DNA from: Gillisia mitskevichiae
GTDB taxonomy: Bacteria; Bacteroidota; Bacteroidia; Flavobacteriales; Flavobacteriaceae
Reading direction: 5' to 3'
DNA: 64,000 nucleotides
Assembly (NCBI RefSeq): GCF_003634585.1
Contig: NZ_RBLG01000002.1
Location: 1,054,001-1,118,000, forward strand
Within the stretch, counting starts at the first letter, position 1; each line of letters begins with the position of its first letter. Under the pieces are notes generated by a model. That model had not been told where the DNA came from and ran no database searches. It worked only from the letters and a program-made list of their open reading frames with translations. Below, piece after piece: positions 25,755 to 34,643 of the stretch. Made by a program: the position numbers and the translations under genes.

Positions 25755-28721
25755 ATGGCCTTCAACGAACTCAACAGTGTAGAACACTACATCATCCACA
25801 AACTAAGTGGAGATAATTTAAATAATGGAGAAGCTCAAGAGCCCATCTCAGGATATTCTCCCCACTGGAAGTTCAAAGCATCTAAAGACTTAGACAGATC
25901 TATTAATGAGGTTTTAATTGAGCCTGATTTAAACGATGCACTTGTGCGTTTAAATCCTGAAATAAAGTCTAGACCAGAGTTAGCGGAGGAAGTGATTTAC
26001 AAACTCCGGGCTATTTTGATTTCGGTGAATCAAATTGGGTTAGTTAAAGCTAATGAGGAGTTTTTTAAATGGTTAGCGGGTGAAAAAACCATGCCTTTTG
26101 GTGAGAATAATAGACATGTCCCGGTAAGGTTAATAGATTTTAAAGATCATTCCAACAATGAATATATAGTTACAAACCAATTTCATATCCATCATCGTGA
26201 GACCAAAATTCCGGATGTTGTTATGATGATTAATGGCATCCCAGTTGTTATAGGAGAGGCCAAAACACCTATTCGTCCATCGGTAAGCTGGTTAGATGGA
26301 GCTCATGAAATTCATGAGATTTATGAAAATGCAGTTCCTCAATTATTTGTTCCCAACATTTTGTCATTTGCTACAGAGGGTAAAGAATTATATTTTGGTC
26401 CTATTCGTACTCCCTTAGAATTCTGGGCACCTTGGAGGTTAGAAAATGATGACCAAGCATTAGCAAAACATTTTGGCTTAGGTGAAGTTGGAAAAGAGCT
26501 TTTAGACCTTTTACATCCCGCCAGATTATTAGATATACTTCAAAACTTCTCCCTTTTCACCACCAATAAAAAAAGGCAGAGAATGAAAGTGATTCCTCGC
26601 TTTCAGCAATATGAGGGCGCAAATAAAATTGTAGAAAGAGTTAAGGAGGGTTTAATTAAAAAAGGATTGATCTGGCATTTTCAGGGCTCTGGAAAATCAC
26701 TGTTGATGGTTTTTGCAGCCCAGAAACTTCGAAAATCCCCGGAATTAAAAAGTCCTACGGTTCTAGTTTTGGTTGATAGAATAGACCTAGATACTCAAAT
26801 TAGTGGGACGTTTAATGCTGCAGATATAGCCAATGTAGAATCTACTGAGAGTATTGGTGAATTACAGCGGATGCTAGAAAGGGATACGCGTAAAATTATT
26901 ATATCTACGATCTTCAAATTTAGGGACGCTAAACCTAACATGAATACTAGAGATAATATAATTGTCTTAGTAGATGAGGCTCACAGAACACAGGAAGGTG
27001 ACTTAGGTAGAGAAATGCGGGCCGCTTTGCCAAATGCCTTTTTATTCGGACTTACTGGAACTCCAGTTAATAAGGCTGATAAAAACACGTTCTGGGCTTT
27101 CGGAGCTGAAGAAGATCAAGGTGGTTATATGTCCAGATATACCTTCCATGATTCGGTAAGAGATAACGCTACTTTAAAATTACATTTTGAACCTCGCTTA
27201 GTAGATGTTCATGTCGATAAAGAAGCAATAGATAAAGCCTTCGAAGAATTTAAGGAAAGTTCTGCACTCTCAGATGAAGAGGCAGATGCATTGAACCAGA
27301 GATCAGCAAAAATGGCTGCGTTTTTAAAATCCCCTGAGAGAGTTGAAAGAATTGTAGAAGACATCTCAAATCACTTTAAGGAAAAAGTTGAACCTCATGG
27401 CTTCAAAGCTATGATCGTAACTCCAGACAGACATGCGTGTGTTCAATATAAAGAGGAGCTTGACAAATATTTTTCTGAGCAAACAAGCCAAGTTGTAATT
27501 TCAACTACAGCTAATGATCCTTTAGAATTTAAACAGAAGTGGGGAATTGATAAAAGTGCACAGGAAAAAATAATTGATAAGTTTAATGATGCTTCATCAG
27601 AATTAAAATTCATAATTGTTACCGCAAAGCTATTAACAGGATTTGATGCTCCAATACTTCAAACCATGTATCTGGATAAATCTATAAAGGATCACACCCT
27701 TTTGCAGGCTATATGTAGAACTAATAGGTTATATCCTAAAAAGACATTCGGTAGAATAGTTGATTATTTCGGAGTGTTTGATGATGCTGCTAAAGCACTT
27801 CAATTCGATGAAGAAAGCGTAAAACAGGTAATTTCCAACTTATCTAAGTTACGAGATGAATTACCAAAAGCCATGCAGGATACATTGGCACATTTTGAAG
27901 GAGTAGATAGAGCCATTCTTGGTTTTGAAGGTCTGGAAGCAGCACAAAACGCAATTGATACTAATGATAAAAAAGATGCTTTTGCGAGGGATTATAAATT
28001 TCTCTCTAAGCTTTGGGAATCCTTATCTCCTGATAGAATGTTAGATATTTATAATACAGATTATAAGTGGCTTTCTCAGGTATTCGAATCAGTAAAACCA
28101 GCATCTAATAATATTGGAAAACTTTTGTGGTTTACACTGGGAGCACAAACAACTAAACTTATTCATGAAGGTATACATGTAGGGCAAGTTCACACATTAG
28201 ATGAATTTATCTTAGATGCAGATGTAATTGAAGATATTTTCAATAACCCAGATCCTAAACGAGCAAGAACCCTGGAGCAAATGCTCATAAAGCGATTTAA
28301 GAAGCATCAGGGAGACCCTAAATTCAAAAAACTGAGTGAGCGCTTGGAAAAGCTTAGAGAACGAGCAGAACAAGGTTTAATCACTTCTATAGAATTTGTA
28401 AAAGAACTCTGTAAATTGGCTAAAGAAACGGTTCAGGCGGAAAAGGAAGCCGCTGCAAATATTCAACTGAAAACGCCAAGGGCTGCCTTATCAGATCTAT
28501 TTTCAGAATTGAAATCAGATCAAACTCCTGCAGTGGTTGAAAGAATTGTAGATGACATAGACAGTATTGTAAGGGTTATAAGATTTCCTGGATGGCAAAC
28601 TACAAGTTCTGGAGAAAGGGAGGTACAGCAGTCCCTGCGAAAACAACTTTTAAAATATCAACTACACAAAGATCAAGTTCTATTTGATAGGGCTTATGCA
28701 TATATCAAGGAGTATTATTAA
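25755..28721 (+). CDS. hsdR: type I restriction endonuclease/translocase subunit
   Basis: Motor and nuclease subunit of 988 residues. The N-terminal nuclease domain shows VVMMINGIPVVIGEAKTP (E-x-K of the PD-(D/E)XK core, about 155-172); the helicase core has HFQGSGKSLLMVFAAQKL (Walker A, about 308), LVDEAHRTQEGDLGREMR (DEAH, about 409), GLTGTP and LLTGFDAPILQTMYLDKSIKDHTLLQAICRTNR. Length and layout are normal. It is separated from the preceding gene by 230 bases and probably has its own promoter, which would allow methylation to precede cleavage after transfer. Confidence 0.95.
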   Translation: MAFNELNSVEHYIIHKLSGDNLNNGEAQEPISGYSPHWKFKASKDLDRSINEVLIEPDLNDALVRLNPEIKSRPELAEEVIYKLRAILISVNQIGLVKANEEFFKWLAGEKTMPFGENNRHVPVRLIDFKDHSNNEYIVTNQFHIHHRETKIPDVVMMINGIPVVIGEAKTPIRPSVSWLDGAHEIHEIYENAVPQLFVPNILSFATEGKELYFGPIRTPLEFWAPWRLENDDQALAKHFGLGEVGKELLDLLHPARLLDILQNFSLFTTNKKRQRMKVIPRFQQYEGANKIVERVKEGLIKKGLIWHFQGSGKSLLMVFAAQKLRKSPELKSPTVLVLVDRIDLDTQISGTFNAADIANVESTESIGELQRMLERDTRKIIISTIFKFRDAKPNMNTRDNIIVLVDEAHRTQEGDLGREMRAALPNAFLFGLTGTPVNKADKNTFWAFGAEEDQGGYMSRYTFHDSVRDNATLKLHFEPRLVDVHVDKEAIDKAFEEFKESSALSDEEADALNQRSAKMAAFLKSPERVERIVEDISNHFKEKVEPHGFKAMIVTPDRHACVQYKEELDKYFSEQTSQVVISTTANDPLEFKQKWGIDKSAQEKIIDKFNDASSELKFIIVTAKLLTGFDAPILQTMYLDKSIKDHTLLQAICRTNRLYPKKTFGRIVDYFGVFDDAAKALQFDEESVKQVISNLSKLRDELPKAMQDTLAHFEGVDRAILGFEGLEAAQNAIDTNDKKDAFARDYKFLSKLWESLSPDRMLDIYNTDYKWLSQVFESVKPASNNIGKLLWFTLGAQTTKLIHEGIHVGQVHTLDEFILDADVIEDIFNNPDPKRARTLEQMLIKRFKKHQGDPKFKKLSERLEKLRERAEQGLITSIEFVKELCKLAKETVQAEKEAAANIQLKTPRAALSDLFSELKSDQTPAVVERIVDDIDSIVRVIRFPGWQTTSSGEREVQQSLRKQLLKYQLHKDQVLFDRAYAYIKEYY

Positions 28722-28915
28722 ATAAAGAATCATTTGAAGAATTATTTATTTAACACTTATTTTATTCATTTTCAAACAATGAACTGATTAATGCCCTTAA
28801 ACAATAAACCTATTTTTGTGGTAAGGTTTAAAAGATCATTCTCCCACAAAAGCATATTCTTAAAGGATTTCACTAATTACATAGGTTAACAAAACAAGCC
28901 TCTTCTGCCACTTCG

Positions 28916-28958
28916 CAACATATAATTAATAATAATTTTTAATATTAATTATATGTTG
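28916..28958. repeat. palindrome copy 1
   Basis: CAACATATAATTAAT pairs with ATTAATTATATGTTG over 15 bases around an AT-rich centre. The same sequence recurs at 29268-29314. Confidence 0.7.
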
Positions 28959-29267
28959 TGGATTTTATATAACAAGATAAAAATGTTGTTTTAATAGTAA
29001 AACTTTAAGAGAAAATATTGAAGGAAGACTAAATTATAAATTTGGCGCTTTAGCAATTATATATTTTAATTGAGGAACGTGTAATTGTTAATTGTTAATT
29101 GTTTTGTTTACAAAAAGATAGAATATTTATTTCATCCTCAAATTCATAAAACACCCTGTTTTTTAATGGTTTTAGAAATTATTCTATCACAAAAGCATAA
29201 TATTTCTGGACTATGCTAAATTCTTAATTTAAAAACCAAGTCGATGACAGGCATATTACTGCAACTT

Positions 29268-29314
29268 CGCAACATATAATTATTTAGAATTTTTAATATT
29301 AATTATATGTTGCG
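29268..29314. repeat. palindrome copy 2
   Basis: CGCAACATATAATTA pairs with TAATTATATGTTGCG and is followed by ATTTTTTTA, so this copy could also terminate plus-strand transcription. It is preceded by CTTCG like copy 1. Confidence 0.7.
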
Positions 29315-29759
29315 ATTTTTTTATATAACAGTTCAAAAAATATTATTTAAATAATAAAAGTGTAGGAAAAAAAATTAAATCATAGCTAAATTTTAAAATT
29401 GTACATCTAGAAAACTCGTAATTGAATTAAGAAATACGCAAATTTATGTAGTTTTATAACTGTTTTAATAATAATATCATATATTTTAACTAATTAAATA
29501 AGAATTATATAATTTCATATTATTTATGTGTTGTATTTCAACAAACATAATAATTTCAATAATATTAATTAATTAATATTTTGTAGGAAAAAATCCTTTA
29601 AATTATATGTTGCGTTTGAACAGTATAATTTTTTTATATGTTCTAATCATTTTAACTATTACAAATACTAAAAAAACCTTGCAGTGAGCACTGAACTTTA
29701 AGGTTGTAACTACTTATTCATATAATAGTATAGTTTGATTGCCAAGAGTAATAAACCGA

Positions 29760-30263
29760 CTAGGGTTTATTACTTAAATCAGCATGAAAAGTATGTCTAA
29801 CGATATTTACATTTTCATTATTAAACCCTAATTCTTTGTTGTTGTAAGGAGGATAAATTTTGCCATTTGTGTTTTTGTTCCAAACTATCCAATAAGCATC
29901 ATAGCCTTGATCATTTAAAACTTCAAGTTTCTTATAGCTATAAATTTTATGAGAGCTATCTAGTTCTATAGCAATATCTTTTCCATTCGGGTTAATTATA
30001 ATAAAGTCTACAATTCCACCGATCTTTCTTTTGTGTTCATTTCTAATATGTTCCGGCATAATTATGTCTACTTCAGGAACAACTCTTAGATTTAATCTAT
30101 TACATGTTTCTTTTATGGATAAACTCATTGCTTTGGTGAAGTCAGATTTGTGTGGGATATAATAATAATCATATCTACCTATATCTATTTTATTAAAATC
30201 TTCTAATAGTATTTCTACTATTTCTTTTGATGTCATTTCTGATTTGTTCTTCTGATTTTCCAT
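29760..30263 (-). CDS. DUF559/Vsr-like PD-(D/E)XK-fold protein
   Basis: Protein of 167 residues. The central segment KRKIGGIVDFIIINPNGKDIAIELDSSHK (about 89-118) has the restriction-like pattern of a D followed by an E-x-D on the next strand, then a helix and KLEVLNDQGYDAYWIVWN, which resembles the core of DUF559/very-short-patch-repair-like nucleases. The canonical Lys is replaced by Asp (E-L-D), as in some DUF559 members. Function unknown; it may be a nuclease acting in element mobility or defence. It lies alone between two repeat-rich non-coding regions. Confidence 0.6.
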   Translation of the reverse strand: MENQKNKSEMTSKEIVEILLEDFNKIDIGRYDYYYIPHKSDFTKAMSLSIKETCNRLNLRVVPEVDIIMPEHIRNEHKRKIGGIVDFIIINPNGKDIAIELDSSHKIYSYKKLEVLNDQGYDAYWIVWNKNTNGKIYPPYNNKELGFNNENVNIVRHTFHADLSNKP

Positions 30264-30330
30264 AATTAATTGATTTAAATTATATCCTCTTCGGGACTTT
30301 GATGTTTACTTTTTTGATGCCAAACGAAGA

Positions 30331-30402
30331 ACCTTATCTATTACTGAATTAGCCGTATAAAAAGTGTAACGGCTTTATGCCGGCTTCAGAAATGGATAAG
30401 GT
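30331..30402. repeat. 72-bp imperfect inverted repeat
   Basis: ACCTTATC pairs with GATAAGGT at the ends, and CTGAA with TTCAG or AGCCG with CGGCT inside (these overlap). It can extrude as a cruciform and sits between the DUF559-like gene and a tandem repeat, next to a mobilisation gene. A part of an origin of transfer or replication is possible. Confidence 0.6.
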
Positions 30403-30560
30403 AGTTTTGCTATCGAATAAAGAAATGTGAAGAAGTCCAAAGATTTAATTCCAATTATTGTAATATAAAAACAGTCAGGTAATTAATAGCATAAATACTC
30501 AATTATGGAATTGAATATTTATAGAACTGCTTAATTGGTGTAATATCATAATGCCATTAT

Positions 30561-30724
30561 ATTAGCATATTATAGTTTTAATATATTATGGCAATGCGAT
30601 AATACTATATTAGCATATTATAGTTTTAATATATTATGGCAATGCGATAATATTATATTAGCATATTATAGTTTTAATATATTATGGCAATGCGATAATA
30701 TTATATTAGCATATTATAGTTAAT
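30561..30724. repeat. 48-bp tandem repeat, about 3.4 copies
   Basis: Units start at 30561, 30609, 30657 and (partial) 30705, each ATTAGCATATTATAG...TATTATGGCAATGCGATAATA, with one difference between unit 1 and the others. Such AT-rich iterons commonly bind replication or mobilisation proteins. They lie just downstream of the MobC-like gene. Confidence 0.85.
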
Positions 30725-30784
30725 TTGTAAAGTTCTATTAGACACTAATAGTTTAGTGAATCAATTTAATTCTAATTAGAATTT

Positions 30785-31291
30785 TTAATTAAAGATCCTT
30801 CTTAAAGATTTATCTATAACCGTTTTTTGATCTAAGCATACCTCTAATAATAGAGAAGTTTGCTTGATAATTTCATCTGAAAAGGAATTTTCAACATATT
30901 TATTCTTCCATAAATAGTTAGTGTAGTTTGCAATTTGATTTATATTACTCCCAATTTTATTTAATTCTCCCCTGGTTCTATACAATTCTTCCCTAACTTC
31001 TTGTGGATCTCCAACTAGAATTTCCTTTGAAAATATAATTTTTCTCATATATGTACTAATATCATTTCCATAACCAAGTTTACCAATCCTATCATAAATT
31101 ATTTTTTTTTCCTTTTCAGTAACCTTAAATCCTATAAAATCTGTTTTACTTTCAGGGTTCTTTTTAGCTATCCAAACATAAAGTGTAGCTAAATGAATAT
31201 CGTATTTTTTTGCAATTTCCCCCTTATTTTTACTTTGAATAGCTTCTTCAACTATAAGATCCTTTTCTTCCTTATTATATTTCTTTTTCAT
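30785..31291 (-). CDS. MobC-like mobilisation protein with N-terminal HTH
   Basis: Protein of 168 residues. Residues about 1-45 (EEKDLIVEEAIQSKNKGEIAKKYDIHLATLYVWIAKK) form a transposase-type helix-turn-helix. The remainder matches MobC relaxosome accessory proteins: FKVTEKEKKIIYDRIGKLGYG (about 53), then the signature RGELNKIGSNINQIANYTNYLW (about 130-150). MobC proteins help a relaxase nick oriT. No relaxase gene is visible in the element, so it may be mobilised by one supplied in trans. It stands alone between the tandem repeat and an unassigned palindromic region. Confidence 0.75.
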   Translation of the reverse strand: MKKKYNKEEKDLIVEEAIQSKNKGEIAKKYDIHLATLYVWIAKKNPESKTDFIGFKVTEKEKKIIYDRIGKLGYGNDISTYMRKIIFSKEILVGDPQEVREELYRTRGELNKIGSNINQIANYTNYLWKNKYVENSFSDEIIKQTSLLLEVCLDQKTVIDKSLRRIFN

Positions 31292-31662
31292 TTTTTTTAA
31301 AATATTGAGCTGCGAAAATATTTGTTTCTTTTGACGCCAGGAAAAACAAGGTTTAGTTTTCGTTTAACGAAAACACATCTTGCAGTCCGTCTGGCAGATA
31401 TTATTTCTATCGATTTTTCTACTTACTCCCTATCTGATAATTTGGATAAATATTTCTCTTGCTAATGAGATTTTAAATCTTTTCTAAATTGTTATTTGGT
31501 GTATCAGGTGTACTAGAATTGCTAATACATTATTTATGAAAAATTCTCTCTACATATTATTTTCAATTAACCTACACCTCCTACATTTTTCAAGTAATTA
31601 CTAGTGTTTAATCTACACTCCACATACATTAGTAAATTGATCTGCTACATCTCCTACAACAA
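31292..31662. other. non-coding region upstream of mobC, possible oriT
   Basis: About 370 bases without a gene. It holds the near-perfect palindrome GTTTTCGTT/AACGAAAAC (31357-31375) flanked by GACGCCAG (from 31334) and the partly complementary CTGGCAG (about 31398), a nested inverted-repeat layout found near relaxase nick sites. The region 31420-31660 shows nothing clear. Confidence 0.35.
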
Positions 31663-33126
31663 TTATTTAATAAAAGTGAAGTTCATTCCATTTTTACCTC
31701 TCTTTTTATTTAAAAAATATTCCTTGTACTCGGCATATCTCATTACCCATTCAACTATTCGCTTCTTATTTATTTCCAAGAAATTATACTTTTTACCATA
31801 TATTGAAATAAGTTCACCTCTTAAAGTCTGATAATCATGACTGACATTGAGTATGTTAAATTTCTCTTCCATTAAATCATAGAAATCCGAAGACGTCTCA
31901 TTTTTAAGCATTTTCAATCTTAAGTTTTTGCTTTCATAAGAAATCAAACCTTTATTTAGATACAACTTTAAGCAGCCTAACATAAAATGATCAAATAATT
32001 TCCATTCTTCTTTATCCCATTCATGAAAAAATTCGCATTTAAATTCATCTGCGGGAGAAAAAGTATCGCTATAATGGTTTTTTAAAAATATATCAAATCG
32101 CCTACGTTTATAACTTGAGGAATCCCCCTTTATGGTATAATTAGTAGTAATTATAAATTTTGGACTTATTTTATATGGGATTAATTTTATCGGCTGATGC
32201 TTTTTTTCAACAGGTAGATCGTCAGTAATTACACTAAAAAGTGATTCAAAGTCAAAATTTCTACAGGCATCATCAATTAACATAACACAAGTCGTTTCAT
32301 CCACATTTTGATATGCAAATTTATTATTTGAAAAATCAGCATTTTTACCATTATACACGGCTTTTTCTACAATCTGAGATATAGCTTTTACTATTAGACC
32401 TTTACCGGTTCCTCCTTGCGGTTTTTCTTCATCTGGTTGACTCTCATCATTTATTATTAAACAAATAGGTTTTCGTTCATCTTTGTATGTATGAATGGCG
32501 TATCCAATCGCGGAACATATTGAAACAAAATGATCAGACCCATTAGATAAATTTTTAATAAACTTACTAAACATAGATATATCGTAAAACTCATCCAAAT
32601 CTGGATATACTTTGAAATCTCTTTTTTTAATTGCTTTTTCCCAGATGAAACCGGGAGCCATTTTATAGGCTATCAATTTAAATGGCTTATTTGGAGTGAT
32701 TTCTACAATTGCATTCTTGTAAAATTTATAGCTTATATTTTGGTGATCCCTAATCATAGGGACTTCTATAATTGGCAAGGAAATAAGCAAACCTCTATTT
32801 TTAATTAAAATTGATTCTCCCTGTTTTATATATGCCCCCTCTAGCCCTGGATCTTTTAAATTTTTTATATAGTTATAACAGTGATTATAAATCACTTCAG
32901 GTGAAACAGGATTTGCAATATTATTCTTTAGGCAGATTAATTTATTCTCGTGGTTTCTAAAACCAGAATCAATAATAAATTGTCTTAATCTTGGTGTATT
33001 TAGAGTATATTCTTTATATACTTTATCATCCTTAAGCTTAGTTTTTTCATTCCAAAATATAGTTTTGTCTCCATATTTGATATTAAAAACTTTTCCGTCT
33101 AATTTTTTTCTGATAGCTCCGTCCAT
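31663..33126 (-). CDS. SF3/primase-helicase-like replication protein
   Basis: Protein of 487 residues with a helicase core in the C-terminal two-thirds: Walker A GGTGKGLIVKAISQI (about 238), Walker B-like TTCVMLIDDACRNFDFE (about 277) and PKFIITTNYTI (about 323), followed by an arginine-rich SYKRRRFDIFL. This is the superfamily 3-like ATPase of phage and plasmid replication proteins (DUF5906-like). It overlaps the upstream primase-domain gene (TAATG), and together they probably replicate the element after excision. Confidence 0.8.
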   Translation of the reverse strand: MDGAIRKKLDGKVFNIKYGDKTIFWNEKTKLKDDKVYKEYTLNTPRLRQFIIDSGFRNHENKLICLKNNIANPVSPEVIYNHCYNYIKNLKDPGLEGAYIKQGESILIKNRGLLISLPIIEVPMIRDHQNISYKFYKNAIVEITPNKPFKLIAYKMAPGFIWEKAIKKRDFKVYPDLDEFYDISMFSKFIKNLSNGSDHFVSICSAIGYAIHTYKDERKPICLIINDESQPDEEKPQGGTGKGLIVKAISQIVEKAVYNGKNADFSNNKFAYQNVDETTCVMLIDDACRNFDFESLFSVITDDLPVEKKHQPIKLIPYKISPKFIITTNYTIKGDSSSYKRRRFDIFLKNHYSDTFSPADEFKCEFFHEWDKEEWKLFDHFMLGCLKLYLNKGLISYESKNLRLKMLKNETSSDFYDLMEEKFNILNVSHDYQTLRGELISIYGKKYNFLEINKKRIVEWVMRYAEYKEYFLNKKRGKNGMNFTFIK

Positions 33127-33971
33127 TAATCAAAAGATTTAGAGGCAAATTCAGCTCTTTTATAAGCGGAATCAATTATTTTAAGAATTTCTTCATAGCC
33201 GAAATCCTTATCTACAAATGAACCGAATAGATCTTCCGTAGTCAATTTGGCAACTCCAAAATTCGAAAGAGAACAGGCTAAAACAAATAAACTGTTATTT
33301 CTATTACCCGAAGAATAATCATATTTTTTGCTCCACCATCGTATCAATCGTTCAACTACAGATCCTTCAGAATAAATTTTATTTTTATGGGAACTATATA
33401 AAGTTTCTGTAACGGTAATTTTCTTTCTGAGATTAAAACGAGTAGCATTCTTATTGAAAATCAGGTTAGGATCATAACTTTCAAAACACAATCTGTTTAC
33501 ATCACTGGTCGTCCGGTCAGGACCCATTTTCCAATAATGGTCTATAACAGCATTATAATACTCCTTATAATCCTTTTTCGAATTCACAATTGGGATCTTA
33601 ACTATTGCTTTAACCCCATTACCAGAGGGAGAAATCCAAGTTGCTAAAATATATTTCGAGTTTGAAAGTTTCTGGATGAGACTTGAAGTAGAATTCACTT
33701 CGTCAAAATCGAGGCAAACCAAGCCCGTCCCCCTTTTTAGAGTAGTTCTATTCTCGAGCACTCCCGAGAAGCAAGTTGCAGGTAGTTTTTGCTTGAAAAA
33801 CATTCTTTCATTTTTATTCTTAGCACTCCTGATCTTAGAAATCAAATTTTTACTTTGTCCTTCTTTAATTCTTTGAATCGCTTCAATGAATTTGATGGGG
33901 GTTGAGTATTTTGATCTGCAGTTGACAATCCAGGAAACTTCCATTTTAAATATATTCTGTTGATTATTCAT
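33126..33971 (-). CDS. BT4734/BF3469-type primase-like (VirE N-terminal) protein
   Basis: Protein of 281 residues. Features of the BT4734-like domain: GTGLVCLDFDEV (about 82-93; DxD-like acidic pair), SPSGNGVKAIVKIP (about 114-127), TSDVNRLCFESYDPNLIFN (about 155-173). The domain belongs to the archaeo-eukaryotic primase-like group. It is separated from the helicase by no gap and is the usual partner of such helicases in Bacteroidetes mobile elements. The C-terminus (about 205-281) is helical, like the primase C-terminal domain. Confidence 0.8.
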   Translation of the reverse strand: MNNQQNIFKMEVSWIVNCRSKYSTPIKFIEAIQRIKEGQSKNLISKIRSAKNKNERMFFKQKLPATCFSGVLENRTTLKRGTGLVCLDFDEVNSTSSLIQKLSNSKYILATWISPSGNGVKAIVKIPIVNSKKDYKEYYNAVIDHYWKMGPDRTTSDVNRLCFESYDPNLIFNKNATRFNLRKKITVTETLYSSHKNKIYSEGSVVERLIRWWSKKYDYSSGNRNNSLFVLACSLSNFGVAKLTTEDLFGSFVDKDFGYEEILKIIDSAYKRAEFASKSFD

Positions 33972-34203
33972 ATAAATGGATTATAAAAATTAGTCCTGCC
34001 GGTGCAATCAATATGTTGAATTCAAATAAACGCGGCGTTTGAAGAGTATAATGATTTAAGCCTTTAACTCTTTTAAAATGCTGTATTGAACCATAAGGAT
34101 TAGGATTATTATGATTACAAGAGGTAAATTCATTGGGAGATCCTAATCTATATTTCGGTAAATTGAAAATCTGTTCTTTCTGATAATTTTGTATATTTAT
34201 CAT
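33964..34203 (-). CDS. hypothetical short frame upstream of the primase-like gene
   Basis: A 79-codon frame overlapping the next gene by 8 bases. The composition (many Asn, a hydrophobic C-terminal ILIAPAGLIFIIHLYE) is not family-like, and there is no clear start signal. It may be a real leader gene or noise. Confidence 0.25.
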   Translation of the reverse strand: MINIQNYQKEQIFNLPKYRLGSPNEFTSCNHNNPNPYGSIQHFKRVKGLNHYTLQTPRLFEFNILIAPAGLIFIIHLYE

Positions 34204-34230
34204 CTATTTTATAATTTGGAATAATTTGTA

Positions 34231-34267
34231 AAAAAAACCCGACAGCTGAAGACTGCGGGTTTTTTTA
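34231..34267 (-). terminator. bidirectional terminator after the excisionase-like gene
   Basis: ACCCG-CAG pairs with CTG-CGGGT around TGAAGA, flanked by A and T runs of at least seven on either side. It ends at the stop codon of the HTH gene (34265) and separates it from the primase-like operon. Confidence 0.85.
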
Positions 34268-34573
34268 TGTTCTTTTGTATTTTATTGATTTAACCTCAGA
34301 AAGGGCATTTTGGAATTCCTCCTCTGAAATAAATATTCTACGTCCAATTCGCTCAGCCTTTACTTTGCCCTCCGTAATCCAATTTCTAACGGTTAGATCT
34401 GCTACACCGCAATGTTGGGCCAATTCTTTAACCGAATACTTTTCAGGTTTTTTGTTGGCCTTTTGAAGAGTATTAATTTTATCTTCTAAGCGTTGAAATA
34501 CCCTCAAAAAATCATCCTTTGTTATACCATGTACTTGTGTTATGTTTTCCATTACCTTGAGATTTTTATTCAA
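34265..34573 (-). CDS. excisionase-like helix-turn-helix protein
   Basis: Protein of 102 residues with a MerR-like DNA-binding module: KYSVKELAQHCGVADLTVRNWITEGKVKAERIGRRIFISEEEF (about 44-88), the excisionase/SinR-type winged helix that reads short sites, preceded by a coiled-coil-like N-terminus (FQRLEDKINTLQKANK). It lies between the recombinase operon and the replication genes, as directionality factors do. Confidence 0.8.
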   Translation of the reverse strand: MNKNLKVMENITQVHGITKDDFLRVFQRLEDKINTLQKANKKPEKYSVKELAQHCGVADLTVRNWITEGKVKAERIGRRIFISEEEFQNALSEVKSIKYKRT

Positions 34574-34608
34574 GGCAAAATTGCATTAGATATATCTCTT
34601 TTTACAAT

Positions 34609-34633
34609 GTAAGGGGTTACAGTAAGGGGTTAC
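34609..34633. promoter_or_regulatory. tandem GTAAGGGGTTAC operator-like pair
   Basis: The 12-mer GTAAGGGGTTAC occurs twice, at 34609-34620 and 34622-34633, spaced by 13. Its ends form a dyad (GTAA/TTAC). It lies about 35-60 bases upstream of the excisionase-like ATG and just past the stop of the unknown gene, a good position for an autoregulatory site. Confidence 0.55.
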
Positions 34634-34643
34634 TATTTTTTAC

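Larger units (their letters stand above)
28722..29759. other. long AT-rich non-coding region with a duplicated ~150-bp block
   Basis: A gap of about 1.04 kb without a credible gene. Two diverged blocks (about 28810-28960 and 29160-29320) share the order ACAAAAGCATA, then CTTCGCAACATATAATTA, then a palindrome. A third half-palindrome (AATTATATGTTGCG) is at about 29601-29614. A TATTTTTG promoter-like element is at 28811. It could hold small RNAs, iteron-like sites or an origin for the element. Confidence 0.5.
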
